Shown here one piece after another: positions 7,716 to 14,938 of a stretch of DNA of 14,938 bases. Source of the stretch: Piscirickettsiaceae bacterium (GTDB lineage: Bacteria > Pseudomonadota > Gammaproteobacteria > Nitrosococcales > Methylophagaceae); contig DAOUSV010000020.1 of NCBI GenBank assembly GCA_030627065.1, positions 1-14,938 on the forward strand. Direction: 5' to 3'. Within the stretch, counting starts at the first letter, position 1; each line of letters starts with the position of its first letter. Both the position numbers and the translations under genes were made by a program. The notes under the pieces are model-generated. The model saw only the letters and a program-made list of their open reading frames with translations. It was not told the DNA's origin and searched no databases.

Positions 7716-8231
7716 ATGCCTCGTAAACTTCTCAAACGTATCATGCCAGATCATAAAACGATGTGCGAACATCCGCATCTGAAAAAGTTTGGAGAGCGTT
7801 TAACAGATCCTAAAATATGGCATTTAAATCGTCGTTCCGTTTCAGGTGCTGTTGCTTTAGGTTTGTTTATTGGCTTTATGCCTATTTTAGGGCAAATGTT
7901 TGTCGCCGCGATATTAGCGATTGTATTGCGTGTTAACTTGCCTATTTCGGTTATGAGCGTATGGGTTTCTAATCCGCTTACCGTGGCACCACTTTATTTT
8001 GCCGCCTATAAAGTAGGTGCATGGGTATTACAAATACCGGTTGAACACCATACCTTTATTTTGTCATGGCAGTGGTTGACGCATGAGTTTCTAGTTATTT
8101 GGCAACCATTTCTATTAGGCACTCTCATCTGCGCTATTTGTGCATCATTATTAGGAATTTTATTTGTTCGTGTAGTTTGGCGAATGATGGTGGTCCGTAG
8201 CTGGTTACAAAGAAAGAGAATGAAGAAGTAG
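7716..8231 (+). CDS. DUF2062 family membrane protein
   Basis: A 171-residue protein recognised by its DUF2062 pattern: MPRKLLKRIMPDH at the N-terminus, then LTDPKIWHLNRRSVSGAVALGLFIGFMPILGQM, then VWVSNPLTVAPLYFAAYKVG. Two or three hydrophobic segments (about 44-70, 76-105 and 134-155) suggest an inner-membrane protein with a basic C-terminus (WLQRKRMKK). The start at 7716 fits the family's typical N-terminus; the ribosome site is weak. No biochemical function is established for the family that I can rely on. It is the only plus-strand gene in the window, diverges from comEC by 46 bases and ends exactly where the RND gene ends. As I recall, the comEC-DUF2062-lol neighbourhood also occurs in Pseudomonas. 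Confidence 0.88.
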   Translation: MPRKLLKRIMPDHKTMCEHPHLKKFGERLTDPKIWHLNRRSVSGAVALGLFIGFMPILGQMFVAAILAIVLRVNLPISVMSVWVSNPLTVAPLYFAAYKVGAWVLQIPVEHHTFILSWQWLTHEFLVIWQPFLLGTLICAICASLLGILFVRVVWRMMVVRSWLQRKRMKK

Positions 8232-11200
8232 TTAGCTTAATCGAGCTTTACCTTCATCATCTTTTGATGCCAGCTCTTTTGATATCAGCGAAACAAAACC
8301 AATATCTTCCATAATGGCATATACAGATGGCAGAACTAGCATTATGAGTAGGGTTGAAGTCAACATACCAAAGACAATGCTGGTCACTAACGGCACTAAA
8401 ATTAACGCTTGAGTACTGGTTTCAAATAAGAGCGGTGTCATGCCTGCTACGGTGGTTGCTGATGTTAGAAATATCGCGCGGAAACGGTCACGTACTGCTA
8501 GGCTGGCTGCATTATGTAGTGATGCACCTTCGGCAATATGATTTTTCACAAAAACAACGAGCAGAATAGAATCATTGACCACAATACCTGCCAATGAGAC
8601 AAAGCCGATCATACTGGGCAATGTGAAATCTAAGCCCATAATTAAATGTCCCCAAATTGCACCAATCAGTGCAAGAGGGATGTTTAACATGACGATGGCA
8701 GGTTCTCGATAGTTCTTAAAAATCAAACTTAGCAATAAAAATACGCCGAGCGCCCCGAGAGCAAAACCAGATAATATGGAAAGCTTAGTTTCCGTGCCAT
8801 TTTCAACTTCGCCTTTGAAATTAAAGCGAATGTCTGGATAACGTTGCTTTAGATCATTGAGAAAGTGCTTTTCGGTGTCTGCAATAACTTCAGCAGTATT
8901 GGCTATTGCCGCATCAACATCACCAAAAATGGTAATGGACCGTTGATGATTAACACGTCCAATACGAGCGAAGCCACGACCTTCAGTGATGGTGGCAACA
9001 CTGTTTAAGGGAAGCGAATTACCTTGGTGGGAGAAGACGGTGAAATTATCAAAATCATCTAATTCTTCCGTGGGACTGCTCTCTAGTTTAGCGATAATCT
9101 CATAGGCTTCGCGATCTTGATATATATCACTTATTTGGACACCTTGATAGGCTGCACGAAGTTGTGATGAAATACTGCGAGCATCGACACCTGCAGCTAA
9201 AGAACCGGGTTTTAATTGGACGGTATATTCTGGTTTACCTAGACGTAGATCATCTAATAAATTAGATACGCCATCATAAGCACGTAACCAATTTTGCAGT
9301 TCCCATGATGCTGTTGAGAGTCTATTGAGATCATTACCGCTTAAACGAATTTCGATTGCACGCCCAGCAGGTCCCACTTTAGGCTCTCTAAATTGAACAC
9401 TAATGACAGAGGGTAAGTCACCGCTATTTTTTCGCCACAGAGTGGTTAGCTCAGCCATTTTGGTATTACGTTCTTCAGTACTTAGCAAATCAAGGCTAAT
9501 AGTGGCTAAATGTGTGCCATTTTCGGGCACATCATTATGCTGACCATAGTTTAACTGTATATTTTTAATAAGCGGTTCAGATTCATTCTTATTAAGAGTC
9601 GCTGTTGTTTTAGCTAGTGCGGTTAATAGTGTTGCCATAACACGCTCAGTCTCGGCTAATGGTGTACCTTGAGCCAGTAATACGCGAGCATCAACGACAT
9701 TGCCTTCAAGATCAGGGAATGCTTTAAATTTAACTGTTCCCGTTGCGATTAAACCAACAGAAAATACCAGCATTGCCAATGCCGTACCTACGGTTACATA
9801 ACGAAACCTAATGGCAATATCGACGGCTAGTCCGACTCGATCACGCAAGCGATCAAAAGCAGATTCAAATCGTTGTCGTATTTTAGAGGGTTCTTTATGA
9901 TGAGCATGTTGCAAAGAATGCATAAGATGATGCGGTAATATTAAGAATGCCTCAATAAGACTTATCGTTAAGACCGAGAGCAGAACGACAGGTAAAACAC
10001 CGAGTATCTGCCCCATATCGCCTTTCATCATTAATAGGCTACCGAAGAGGAATGCCGAGGTTAGAAATGAAGCTAAAACACCGGCAATAACACGATGAGT
10101 ACCATCAATAGCCGCATCAACTGGTGATTTCCCTTTATTGTATTCATGGGCAATACTTTCGGACAGCACAATGGCATCATCCATTAAAATACCAATTGCC
10201 ATCAGCAGTGCAACCATTGAAATCATATTAATCGTGACGCCAAACATCACCATCATAGCGAGGCCACCTAGGAATGAAATAGGTAAGCCTAAAGCAACCC
10301 AAAATGTGTAGCGCCAATTAAAAAAGAGTAATAATGCAAGCGTTGCTAGGATGAGTCCTTGCCAACCATTTGTCATCAATAACTGTAGTCGGTCGCTGAC
10401 TAATGCTGTACCATTTTGTGTGATTGTTAGCTGTGTTCCTTGCGGTAGAATTTTATTTTCGGCATCTACAAAACGATTGATTTGGTTAAAAACTTCTAGC
10501 ATGTCATCGCTGGTATTTTTGCTGATTTGTAATAAACCTGCGGGCTGGCCATTGACCTCGATTCGTTTTTCTCGGAGTTCGAATTTATCTTCAACGCGAG
10601 CGAGTTGACTGAGTTTTATTTCGCCACCATCTGCTGAATTCAAGATCACTAAGTCTGCTAATTCTTTTGCTGTTTTTCGAACATTATTAAAACGAATTTG
10701 ATAGGATGTTTGATTGCTCTCTAAGGTTCCTGCAGGCAAGTCAAGGGCCTGTAAGGCAATCAAGTTAGCAATGTCTTGCAGACTTAGCTGATATTTAAGT
10801 AAAGTGTCAGGATGGATTAATACTTGTAATTGATGGGTTGAAAAGCCATTTACAGTAACAATCGGGATCTTCGGATTGATTAATAATTTATTGCGATAAT
10901 GTTCGGTCAGTACTTTTAACTCAGTAGTCGTTAGATTATCAGAAGTGATAGCGACATTCGCCACCATACTGATTCGACCTAGTTGTTTGATAATCGCATC
11001 TTCACTTTCGCTAGGGAAGTCTGAAATACCATCTACAGCCGCCTTAATATCATCATAAAATGTATCAATATCACCTGCTTCTTGCATTTCTAAGGTAAAG
11101 ATAGCCACATTGTCACGGGCATCACAGTGTTGCTCTTTTAAATAACTAATGCCATCTGTTGCACTTTCGAGTGGATTACAAAGTGCATCTTCCACATCGG

Positions 11201-11363
11201 CTGGGTTTGCACCAGGGTATGCGATAGTAAGTTGTACTTTACTGGGTTTGAGTAGGGGAAATGACTCTTTATTTAGGCTACTTAAAGAGACTAAACCGAT
11301 GGCGATAATCACCATCATTAGAATATTTGCTGCGGTCGGATGCTTTATAAAATAGTGAACCAT
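8232..11363 (-). CDS. RND efflux transporter permease (AcrB-like superfamily)
   Basis: A 1043-residue inner-membrane pump with the two-fold RND plan: TM1 (about 11-30), a large periplasmic porter region, a six-helix bundle (about 330-550), a second porter region and a second bundle near the C-terminus. PGANPADVED near residue 50 is a standard RND motif. The helix-4 proton relay is intact: MAIGILMDDAIVLSESIAHEY with Asp395-Asp396. In the helix-10 equivalent the AcrB lysine region reads GIVVNDSILLVVF (about residue 930), with Asn-Asp where AcrB has Lys-Asn, which I believe is usual for a large uncharacterised branch. The ATG shares a base with the adaptor gene's stop (TAATG). No outer-membrane factor gene is adjacent, so a TolC-like partner must be elsewhere. 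Substrate is unknown. Confidence 0.93.
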   Translation of the reverse strand: MVHYFIKHPTAANILMMVIIAIGLVSLSSLNKESFPLLKPSKVQLTIAYPGANPADVEDALCNPLESATDGISYLKEQHCDARDNVAIFTLEMQEAGDIDTFYDDIKAAVDGISDFPSESEDAIIKQLGRISMVANVAITSDNLTTTELKVLTEHYRNKLLINPKIPIVTVNGFSTHQLQVLIHPDTLLKYQLSLQDIANLIALQALDLPAGTLESNQTSYQIRFNNVRKTAKELADLVILNSADGGEIKLSQLARVEDKFELREKRIEVNGQPAGLLQISKNTSDDMLEVFNQINRFVDAENKILPQGTQLTITQNGTALVSDRLQLLMTNGWQGLILATLALLLFFNWRYTFWVALGLPISFLGGLAMMVMFGVTINMISMVALLMAIGILMDDAIVLSESIAHEYNKGKSPVDAAIDGTHRVIAGVLASFLTSAFLFGSLLMMKGDMGQILGVLPVVLLSVLTISLIEAFLILPHHLMHSLQHAHHKEPSKIRQRFESAFDRLRDRVGLAVDIAIRFRYVTVGTALAMLVFSVGLIATGTVKFKAFPDLEGNVVDARVLLAQGTPLAETERVMATLLTALAKTTATLNKNESEPLIKNIQLNYGQHNDVPENGTHLATISLDLLSTEERNTKMAELTTLWRKNSGDLPSVISVQFREPKVGPAGRAIEIRLSGNDLNRLSTASWELQNWLRAYDGVSNLLDDLRLGKPEYTVQLKPGSLAAGVDARSISSQLRAAYQGVQISDIYQDREAYEIIAKLESSPTEELDDFDNFTVFSHQGNSLPLNSVATITEGRGFARIGRVNHQRSITIFGDVDAAIANTAEVIADTEKHFLNDLKQRYPDIRFNFKGEVENGTETKLSILSGFALGALGVFLLLSLIFKNYREPAIVMLNIPLALIGAIWGHLIMGLDFTLPSMIGFVSLAGIVVNDSILLVVFVKNHIAEGASLHNAASLAVRDRFRAIFLTSATTVAGMTPLLFETSTQALILVPLVTSIVFGMLTSTLLIMLVLPSVYAIMEDIGFVSLISKELASKDDEGKARLS
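8243..8276 (+). terminator. Possible plus-strand terminator inside the RND 3' end
   Basis: Twelve bases past the DUF2062 stop, a two-part hairpin can form: GAGCT (8243-8247) with AGCTC (8272-8276), and within it CATCA (8255-8259) with TGATG (8265-8269), followed by TTTT. It lies in RND coding sequence. The internal loops are unequal and the stems short, so it is only a candidate. Confidence 0.25.
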
Positions 11364-12757
11364 TAATGTTGCTCGCCCAAGGCATTATCAAGTAACTGTT
11401 GCTGATAAGCAGTTGCAATAATAGGCTTTAATGGCATACCTTCTATAATCGGAATGACATCACTCATAATAAGTTGTTCACCTTCTTTTATGCCTCTATT
11501 TTCTTGATGAGCGGCAATAACAACAAGCTCTCCTTGATTGAAAAGAATAGTAACAGGTCGAATTGTTAAGGTGTTTTCTGCCGTGACTAGATAAACACGA
11601 CCTTGATGAATAGCTTTTCTGGGTATCACTAAAGTCGGCTTAATAGGAGCGAGAATTTCAACAGCGGCATACATCCCTTTTAATAAGGGAGGACGAATAC
11701 CAGGAATAATATCGTCATAAGGGTTTTCCACAACAACGACTAATCCTAACGTATCTCGCGTCGGATCAATCGACTCGCTGAGTCGAATTAATTTACCTTG
11801 CCATACCGAAGCATTATCCAAATCACCGACCAAACGTATTTGTGTTTCCAGTTGCAAATTATGTAATGCGTGTTGAAAGTTTTCAGGAGATTGTAAATTG
11901 ATCGAGGAGGTGTCGTTATTGTTAGCTAAGCCAGCTGAAACTAAAGGACGAAACTGTTGGATGGGTAATTGAGCATTAATTTCTACAGCTTGCACACCTA
12001 AGGCTTCAAACAAAAGGCTACCTGCTGGAGTGAATTCATCTTTTTCAACAGAAACTACACCGACTCTAGCATCAAATGGCATAAGAACTTCTGTCCGACC
12101 AATAGTATCTTGGTTTTGGTCAACCTGACTTCTAGACTGTTGTATTTGTGCTCTTATAACGGCTTTTCGGCTATCAAAACTTGCTAGTTTACCGTTTATA
12201 TCTTGTACAGACTGTTGTAGTGTCAATACATTTTTCTGCTCAGCATCCAGTGATGTTCGAGCGATTAAACGCTGCTGCCAAAGTGATTCAAGTCGAGCAA
12301 GTTCTTTTAGCTCTACATCAAGTTTCTTTTGAGCAATAACAAGGGCTTGTGTAGTGCTAGACTGTTCAGCTTCTAGTTGTGCTAATGAGGATTGACTACC
12401 TTTGAGTCCAGCCTTACTTTGGTCCAGTGAAATTTCGAAAGTCGTCGGTTCAATACGCAGTACGACAGTGCCTTTTTTGATGCTGGCACCTTGTTTTAAA
12501 TCAGGGTGAATATAACTTATTTTGCCACCAACTTCAGATCTTGCTTTAATTACCGTTGCAGGTTCAACATGGCCGAATGCGGTAGCTCGAGCGCGAAAAG
12601 GGATCTTGTTTACCGTGATAACTTGAACAGCTTTAACAGGGTAGCTAACATCCTGATGCTCAATAGGTGCTTTCGTTTTTAGGACCACAACAACAATCAC
12701 GATGGAACTGATTAATATAATAGGCAGTGAAATAAAGTGTTGTAATAACTTTTTCAT
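11363..12757 (-). CDS. HlyD/AcrA-type periplasmic adaptor (membrane fusion protein) of RND pump
   Basis: A 464-residue adaptor that would link the RND pump to an outer-membrane channel. The N-terminus is a single anchor helix (about 11-28, LPIILISSIVIVVVVL) with no lipobox Cys, so it is membrane-anchored rather than a lipoprotein. Next come the first half of a lipoyl-like domain (ATAFGHVEPATVIKARSEVGGKISYI), a Gln/Glu/Leu-rich coiled-coil hairpin (about 112-220), and the second lipoyl half with TEVLMPFDARVGVVSVEKDEFTPAGSLLFE, then beta-barrel and membrane-proximal domains. GGAG eight bases upstream of the ATG is the ribosome site and lies inside an inverted repeat. Co-transcription with the downstream RND gene is near certain from the TAATG overlap. 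Confidence 0.92.
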   Translation of the reverse strand: MKKLLQHFISLPIILISSIVIVVVVLKTKAPIEHQDVSYPVKAVQVITVNKIPFRARATAFGHVEPATVIKARSEVGGKISYIHPDLKQGASIKKGTVVLRIEPTTFEISLDQSKAGLKGSQSSLAQLEAEQSSTTQALVIAQKKLDVELKELARLESLWQQRLIARTSLDAEQKNVLTLQQSVQDINGKLASFDSRKAVIRAQIQQSRSQVDQNQDTIGRTEVLMPFDARVGVVSVEKDEFTPAGSLLFEALGVQAVEINAQLPIQQFRPLVSAGLANNNDTSSINLQSPENFQHALHNLQLETQIRLVGDLDNASVWQGKLIRLSESIDPTRDTLGLVVVVENPYDDIIPGIRPPLLKGMYAAVEILAPIKPTLVIPRKAIHQGRVYLVTAENTLTIRPVTILFNQGELVVIAAHQENRGIKEGEQLIMSDVIPIIEGMPLKPIIATAYQQQLLDNALGEQH

Positions 12758-12765
12758 GAAAACAG

Positions 12766-12803
12766 CTCCAAGCTATATTAGCGCATGATAATATAGCTTG
12801 GAG
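12766..12803 (-). promoter_or_regulatory. Perfect 15-bp inverted repeat before the efflux operon
   Basis: Arms at 12766-12780 and 12789-12803 are exact reverse complements of 15 bases around an 8-base loop (12781-12788). On the minus strand the second arm ends in TTGGAG, the ribosome site of the adaptor gene, and the first arm begins CTCCAA, its anti-sequence. In a transcript coming from lolD the ribosome site would be buried. TTTT follows within three bases, so it could also act as a weak terminator for lolCD. Alternatively it is a repressor operator, since it touches a -10 element. The repeat is certain; the role is inference. Confidence 0.75.
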
Positions 12804-12810
12804 TATAGCA
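12802..12810 (-). promoter_or_regulatory. Extended -10 promoter element for the efflux operon
   Basis: The minus strand reads TGCTATACT: an extended -10 (TGn) joined to TATACT, five of six matches to the consensus. No clear -35 is seen 16-18 bases further upstream, which an extended -10 can tolerate. The predicted start point falls inside the first arm of the inverted repeat, about 35-40 bases before the adaptor ATG. Confidence 0.45.
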
Positions 12811-12827
12811 GTTAAAGTAATTTAGAG

Positions 12828-13514
12828 TTAGCTGCTTTTGTGTAATTTACCGTCAATTAAGCTTAACGTTCGTTCCATTTGAGATGCTAATCCCATGTCA
12901 TGTGTGACGATGAGTAATGCGGTTCCTAAAGACTCATTCATTTCTAGGATCAGGTCAAAAATAGCTTGAGCGGTTTTATTATCTAGGTTGCCTGTAGGTT
13001 CATCGGCTAATAAACAGTCTGGTTTCGTGATCAGTGCTCGTGCTAATGCAGTACGTTGTCGTTCGCCACCAGAGAGTTCACTGGGCTTGTGAATGAGTCG
13101 GTGACCTAAACCTACTTTAATTAGTAGCTCTTCGGCTTGTTGTTGAGCCGATTTAGGACTTTCACCACCAATTATTAACGGTATGGCTACATTTTCTAAT
13201 GCTGAAAATTCAGGTAGTAAATGATGAAACTGGTAAACAAAGCCTAAACTTTGATTACGAAGCTTACTTAAGGAATTAACGGATAATGCATTAATATCTT
13301 TGCCATGAATTTCAACTGTGCCACGACTAGGCTGATCAAGTCCGCCTAGTAAGTGAAGTAGGGTGCTTTTGCCTGAGCCAGAACTACCAACAATCGCAAT
13401 ACGGTCACCTTTGTGAACGCTGAAATTAATGTCACTTAGGACATCGGTTTTCAAATCACCATCAGAGAACTGTTTAGCAAGTTGAGAGCATTGTAAAACA
13501 ATAGGACTAGTCAT
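12828..13514 (-). CDS. lolD: Lipoprotein-releasing system ATP-binding protein LolD
   Basis: LolD is the ATPase of the inner-membrane LolCDE-type complex that extracts outer-membrane lipoproteins and passes them to LolA. From ATG 13512-13514 it has 228 residues, the usual size; the frame is open 12 codons further upstream, but that would overlap lolC more and add an atypical extension. Walker A is GSSGSGKST (43-51), the signature LSGGE (147-151), Walker B CLLADE (167-172) and the H-loop His205; YQFHHLLPEFSALENV is the LolD/MacB-type Q-loop region. GAGG lies nine bases before the ATG, inside lolC. The start overlaps the lolC stop by 8 bases, supporting coupled translation. Confidence 0.96.
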   Translation of the reverse strand: MTSPIVLQCSQLAKQFSDGDLKTDVLSDINFSVHKGDRIAIVGSSGSGKSTLLHLLGGLDQPSRGTVEIHGKDINALSVNSLSKLRNQSLGFVYQFHHLLPEFSALENVAIPLIIGGESPKSAQQQAEELLIKVGLGHRLIHKPSELSGGERQRTALARALITKPDCLLADEPTGNLDNKTAQAIFDLILEMNESLGTALLIVTHDMGLASQMERTLSLIDGKLHKSS

Positions 13515-14754
13515 AACGCAATGCCTCTGCTGGTTTGATTTGAGACGCACGCCATGAAGGATAAATTGTCGAAATTAATGATAGTAAGAAGGCGATAAGA
13601 CCAATGGTAGTGACATCACTTAACTGAAGATCGGAAGGTAGGCTACTAATATAATAGACATCGGCGGGTAAGAATTGATAGCCGAGTACATTCTCTAAAT
13701 TAGCAATAAGTGTTTCCACATTCAGGGCGAGCGCAACGCCGCCAGCAATGCCAATCAAGGTGCCAAAGATACCTATTAATGTCCCTTGCACCATAAATAT
13801 AAGCATAATATCGCGTGGCCTCATACCGAGAGTACGTAGTATGGCAACATCGGCTTGTTTGTCAGTCACCATCATAATGAGGGTCGATACAATATTGAAT
13901 GCGGCAACGGCAACAATCAGCATTAAGATCACAAACATCACTGTTTTTTCTGTTTTCAGTGCGCGGAAGAAGTTAGCATGTTGATATGTCCAATCTGCGG
14001 CACGGTAGCTGGCGGGTAGTGTCGCTAATAAATCACGACTAATACGAGGTGCTTGATACACATCATCAAGCTTAAGGCGTAGCCCGGTTACTTTGCCCGG
14101 AATACGAAACAGCTTAGCGGCATCATCAATATTCATAATAGCTAAGGCGCTATCGTATTCATACATGCCAATTTCAAATACGCCAACAACGTTCAGTCGT
14201 TTGAGCCGAGGCATAACACCAGCAGGAGTAGGTGTAACATGAGGTGTGATTAAGGTGATTTTGTCGCCGGTAGAAACACGCATGGCAATGGCTAAATCTT
14301 TACCGAGAATAACGCCAAAACTACCGGGTTGTAGTGCATCAAACTGCCCTTGAATGATTTTGTCACCAATGGTGGACACACGTCCTTCAAGCTCAGGATT
14401 AATACCGCGAATTAGAGTGCCACGAACACGACTACCTTGGCTGAGCATCGCTTGACCTTCGACAAAGGGCGCTGAGTCTACGACTCGAGGATAGCCTTCG
14501 ACCATGCCTTGTAGATTCTGCCAGTCTTTCAGCGTGCCATCTGCATCGGTGATAAATGCGTGTGATGTCATACCCAAAATACGTTCGCGAAGTTCTTTTT
14601 CAAAGCCATTCATCACCGATAAAACTGTAATTAATGCTGCCACACCTAAGGCAACACCAAGCATAGATGTCAGTGAAATGAATGAGATAAAGTGATTACG
14701 GCGTTTGGCGCGAGTATAGCGCAGGCCGATAAAAATACTGAGTGGTTTAAACAT
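13507..14754 (-). CDS. lolC: Lipoprotein-releasing ABC transporter permease, LolC/LolE family
   Basis: The membrane subunit of the lipoprotein-release complex, 415 residues as expected. The N-terminus (SIFIGLRYTRAKRRNHFISFISLTSMLGVALGVAALI) is typical of LolC/LolE, with TM1 about 24-49. A large periplasmic domain follows (about 50-265), including the segment HVTPTPAGVMPRLKRLNVVGVFEIG where the LolA-binding hook lies in LolC. Three more helices are at about 271-298, 316-344 and 382-402, and the end is ASQIKPAEALRYD. Only one such permease is beside lolD, whereas many gammaproteobacteria have lolC, lolD and lolE together; it may be a LolF-type homodimer or a LolE may lie elsewhere. The ribosome site is weak (AAGAG, too far upstream). 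Confidence 0.93.
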   Translation of the reverse strand: MFKPLSIFIGLRYTRAKRRNHFISFISLTSMLGVALGVAALITVLSVMNGFEKELRERILGMTSHAFITDADGTLKDWQNLQGMVEGYPRVVDSAPFVEGQAMLSQGSRVRGTLIRGINPELEGRVSTIGDKIIQGQFDALQPGSFGVILGKDLAIAMRVSTGDKITLITPHVTPTPAGVMPRLKRLNVVGVFEIGMYEYDSALAIMNIDDAAKLFRIPGKVTGLRLKLDDVYQAPRISRDLLATLPASYRAADWTYQHANFFRALKTEKTVMFVILMLIVAVAAFNIVSTLIMMVTDKQADVAILRTLGMRPRDIMLIFMVQGTLIGIFGTLIGIAGGVALALNVETLIANLENVLGYQFLPADVYYISSLPSDLQLSDVTTIGLIAFLLSLISTIYPSWRASQIKPAEALRYD

Positions 14755-14777
14755 GACGGTATTTATTTTCTCTTAAA

Positions 14778-14806
14778 CTCGCCCATTGCTTGATGCAAAG
14801 GGCGAG
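14778..14806 (-). terminator. Hairpin between rpiA and lolC, likely terminator
   Basis: CTCGCCC (14778-14784) pairs with GGGCGAG (14800-14806). Inside it TTGC and GCAA can pair after one A-A mismatch, leaving a five-base loop. On the minus strand it starts 13 bases after the rpiA stop and is followed by TTTAAG, a short T stretch. It probably ends or weakens rpiA transcription before lolC. Confidence 0.5.
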
Positions 14807-14818
14807 GTAGGGACTTAC

Positions 14819-14938
14819 TTATTTTGCAAGAACAGTTTTAGTGCCGCTTTCGCTACCTAATAACAATACATCTGCAGGACGCATAGCAAATAAGCCATTT
14901 GCAACAACACCGACGATATTATTAAGTTCTTTTTCTAA
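14819..14938 (-). CDS. rpiA: Ribose-5-phosphate isomerase A, C-terminal fragment (gene continues outside window)
   Basis: Only the last 39 codons are present. The end reads NNIVGVVANGLFAMRPADVLLLGSESGTKTV followed by LAK and a TAA at 14819-14821. The pattern G-V-V-x-x-G-L-F-A-x-R-x-A-D-V-x-L-x-G followed by a Thr/Val-rich end is the characteristic RpiA C-terminus. The enzyme interconverts ribose 5-phosphate and ribulose 5-phosphate in the pentose phosphate pathway (and in carbon assimilation cycles of some methylotrophs). The N-terminus and catalytic residues lie outside the window and cannot be judged. A hairpin follows the stop codon, so it is likely a separate transcription unit from lolCD. 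Confidence 0.88.
   Translation of the reverse strand, partial: LEKELNNIVGVVANGLFAMRPADVLLLGSESGTKTVLAK

Noticed and set aside
7670..7744. Upstream extension of comEC to an ATG at 7744
   Set aside because: The added 25 residues are not hydrophobic or family-like and run through the divergent DUF2062 start. The internal ATG at 7669 has a good AAGGGA and begins the expected membrane N-terminus.
13515..13550. Upstream extension of lolD to an ATG at 13550
   Set aside because: It adds 12 atypical residues and enlarges the overlap with lolC. The ATG at 13514 gives the normal 228-residue LolD with GAGG at proper distance.

Overview
The window looks like core chromosome of a gammaproteobacterium. 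It has moderately AT-rich DNA, dense short-spaced operons, Gram-negative envelope genes (KDO and lipid A synthesis, MsbA, Lol, RND efflux) and proteins of ordinary gammaproteobacterial length. The order comEC, DUF2062 gene, lol genes on one side and exbB, exbD, lpxK, ycaR (Trm112), kdsB on the other matches, as I recall it, a block conserved in Pseudomonas and relatives. A marine methylotroph of the Methylophaga type is possible, but I cannot settle the genus without a search.

Layout on the minus strand, reading from high to low coordinates: the 3' end of rpiA (14938-14819) and a terminator-like hairpin; lolC (14754-13507) and lolD (13514-12828), overlapping, for lipoprotein release; a 70-base gap with an extended -10 element and a perfect 15-bp inverted repeat; a HlyD-type adaptor gene (12757-11363) and an RND pump gene (11363-8232), sharing one base. 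The only plus-strand gene, a DUF2062 membrane protein (7716-8231), abuts the RND stop codon with no gap and is divergent from comEC (7669-5408). A tight run follows: exbB, exbD, msbA, lpxK, ycaR, kdsB (5342-601), in which neighbours overlap by 1-8 bases or are one base apart. A GST-family gene (488 to the window edge) ends the window.

Functionally most of the window concerns building the outer membrane. KdsB activates KDO, LpxK completes lipid A phosphorylation, MsbA flips the lipid across the inner membrane, LolCD loads lipoproteins onto LolA, and the ExbBD-type motor supplies proton-driven energy to an unidentified envelope partner. ComEC (DNA uptake) and the efflux pair are the exceptions. 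I see no CRISPR, transposon, phage, tRNA or rRNA, and no clearly novel multigene system. The most interesting element is the inverted repeat in front of the efflux pair: its downstream arm contains the adaptor gene's Shine-Dalgarno sequence and its upstream arm overlaps a likely promoter.
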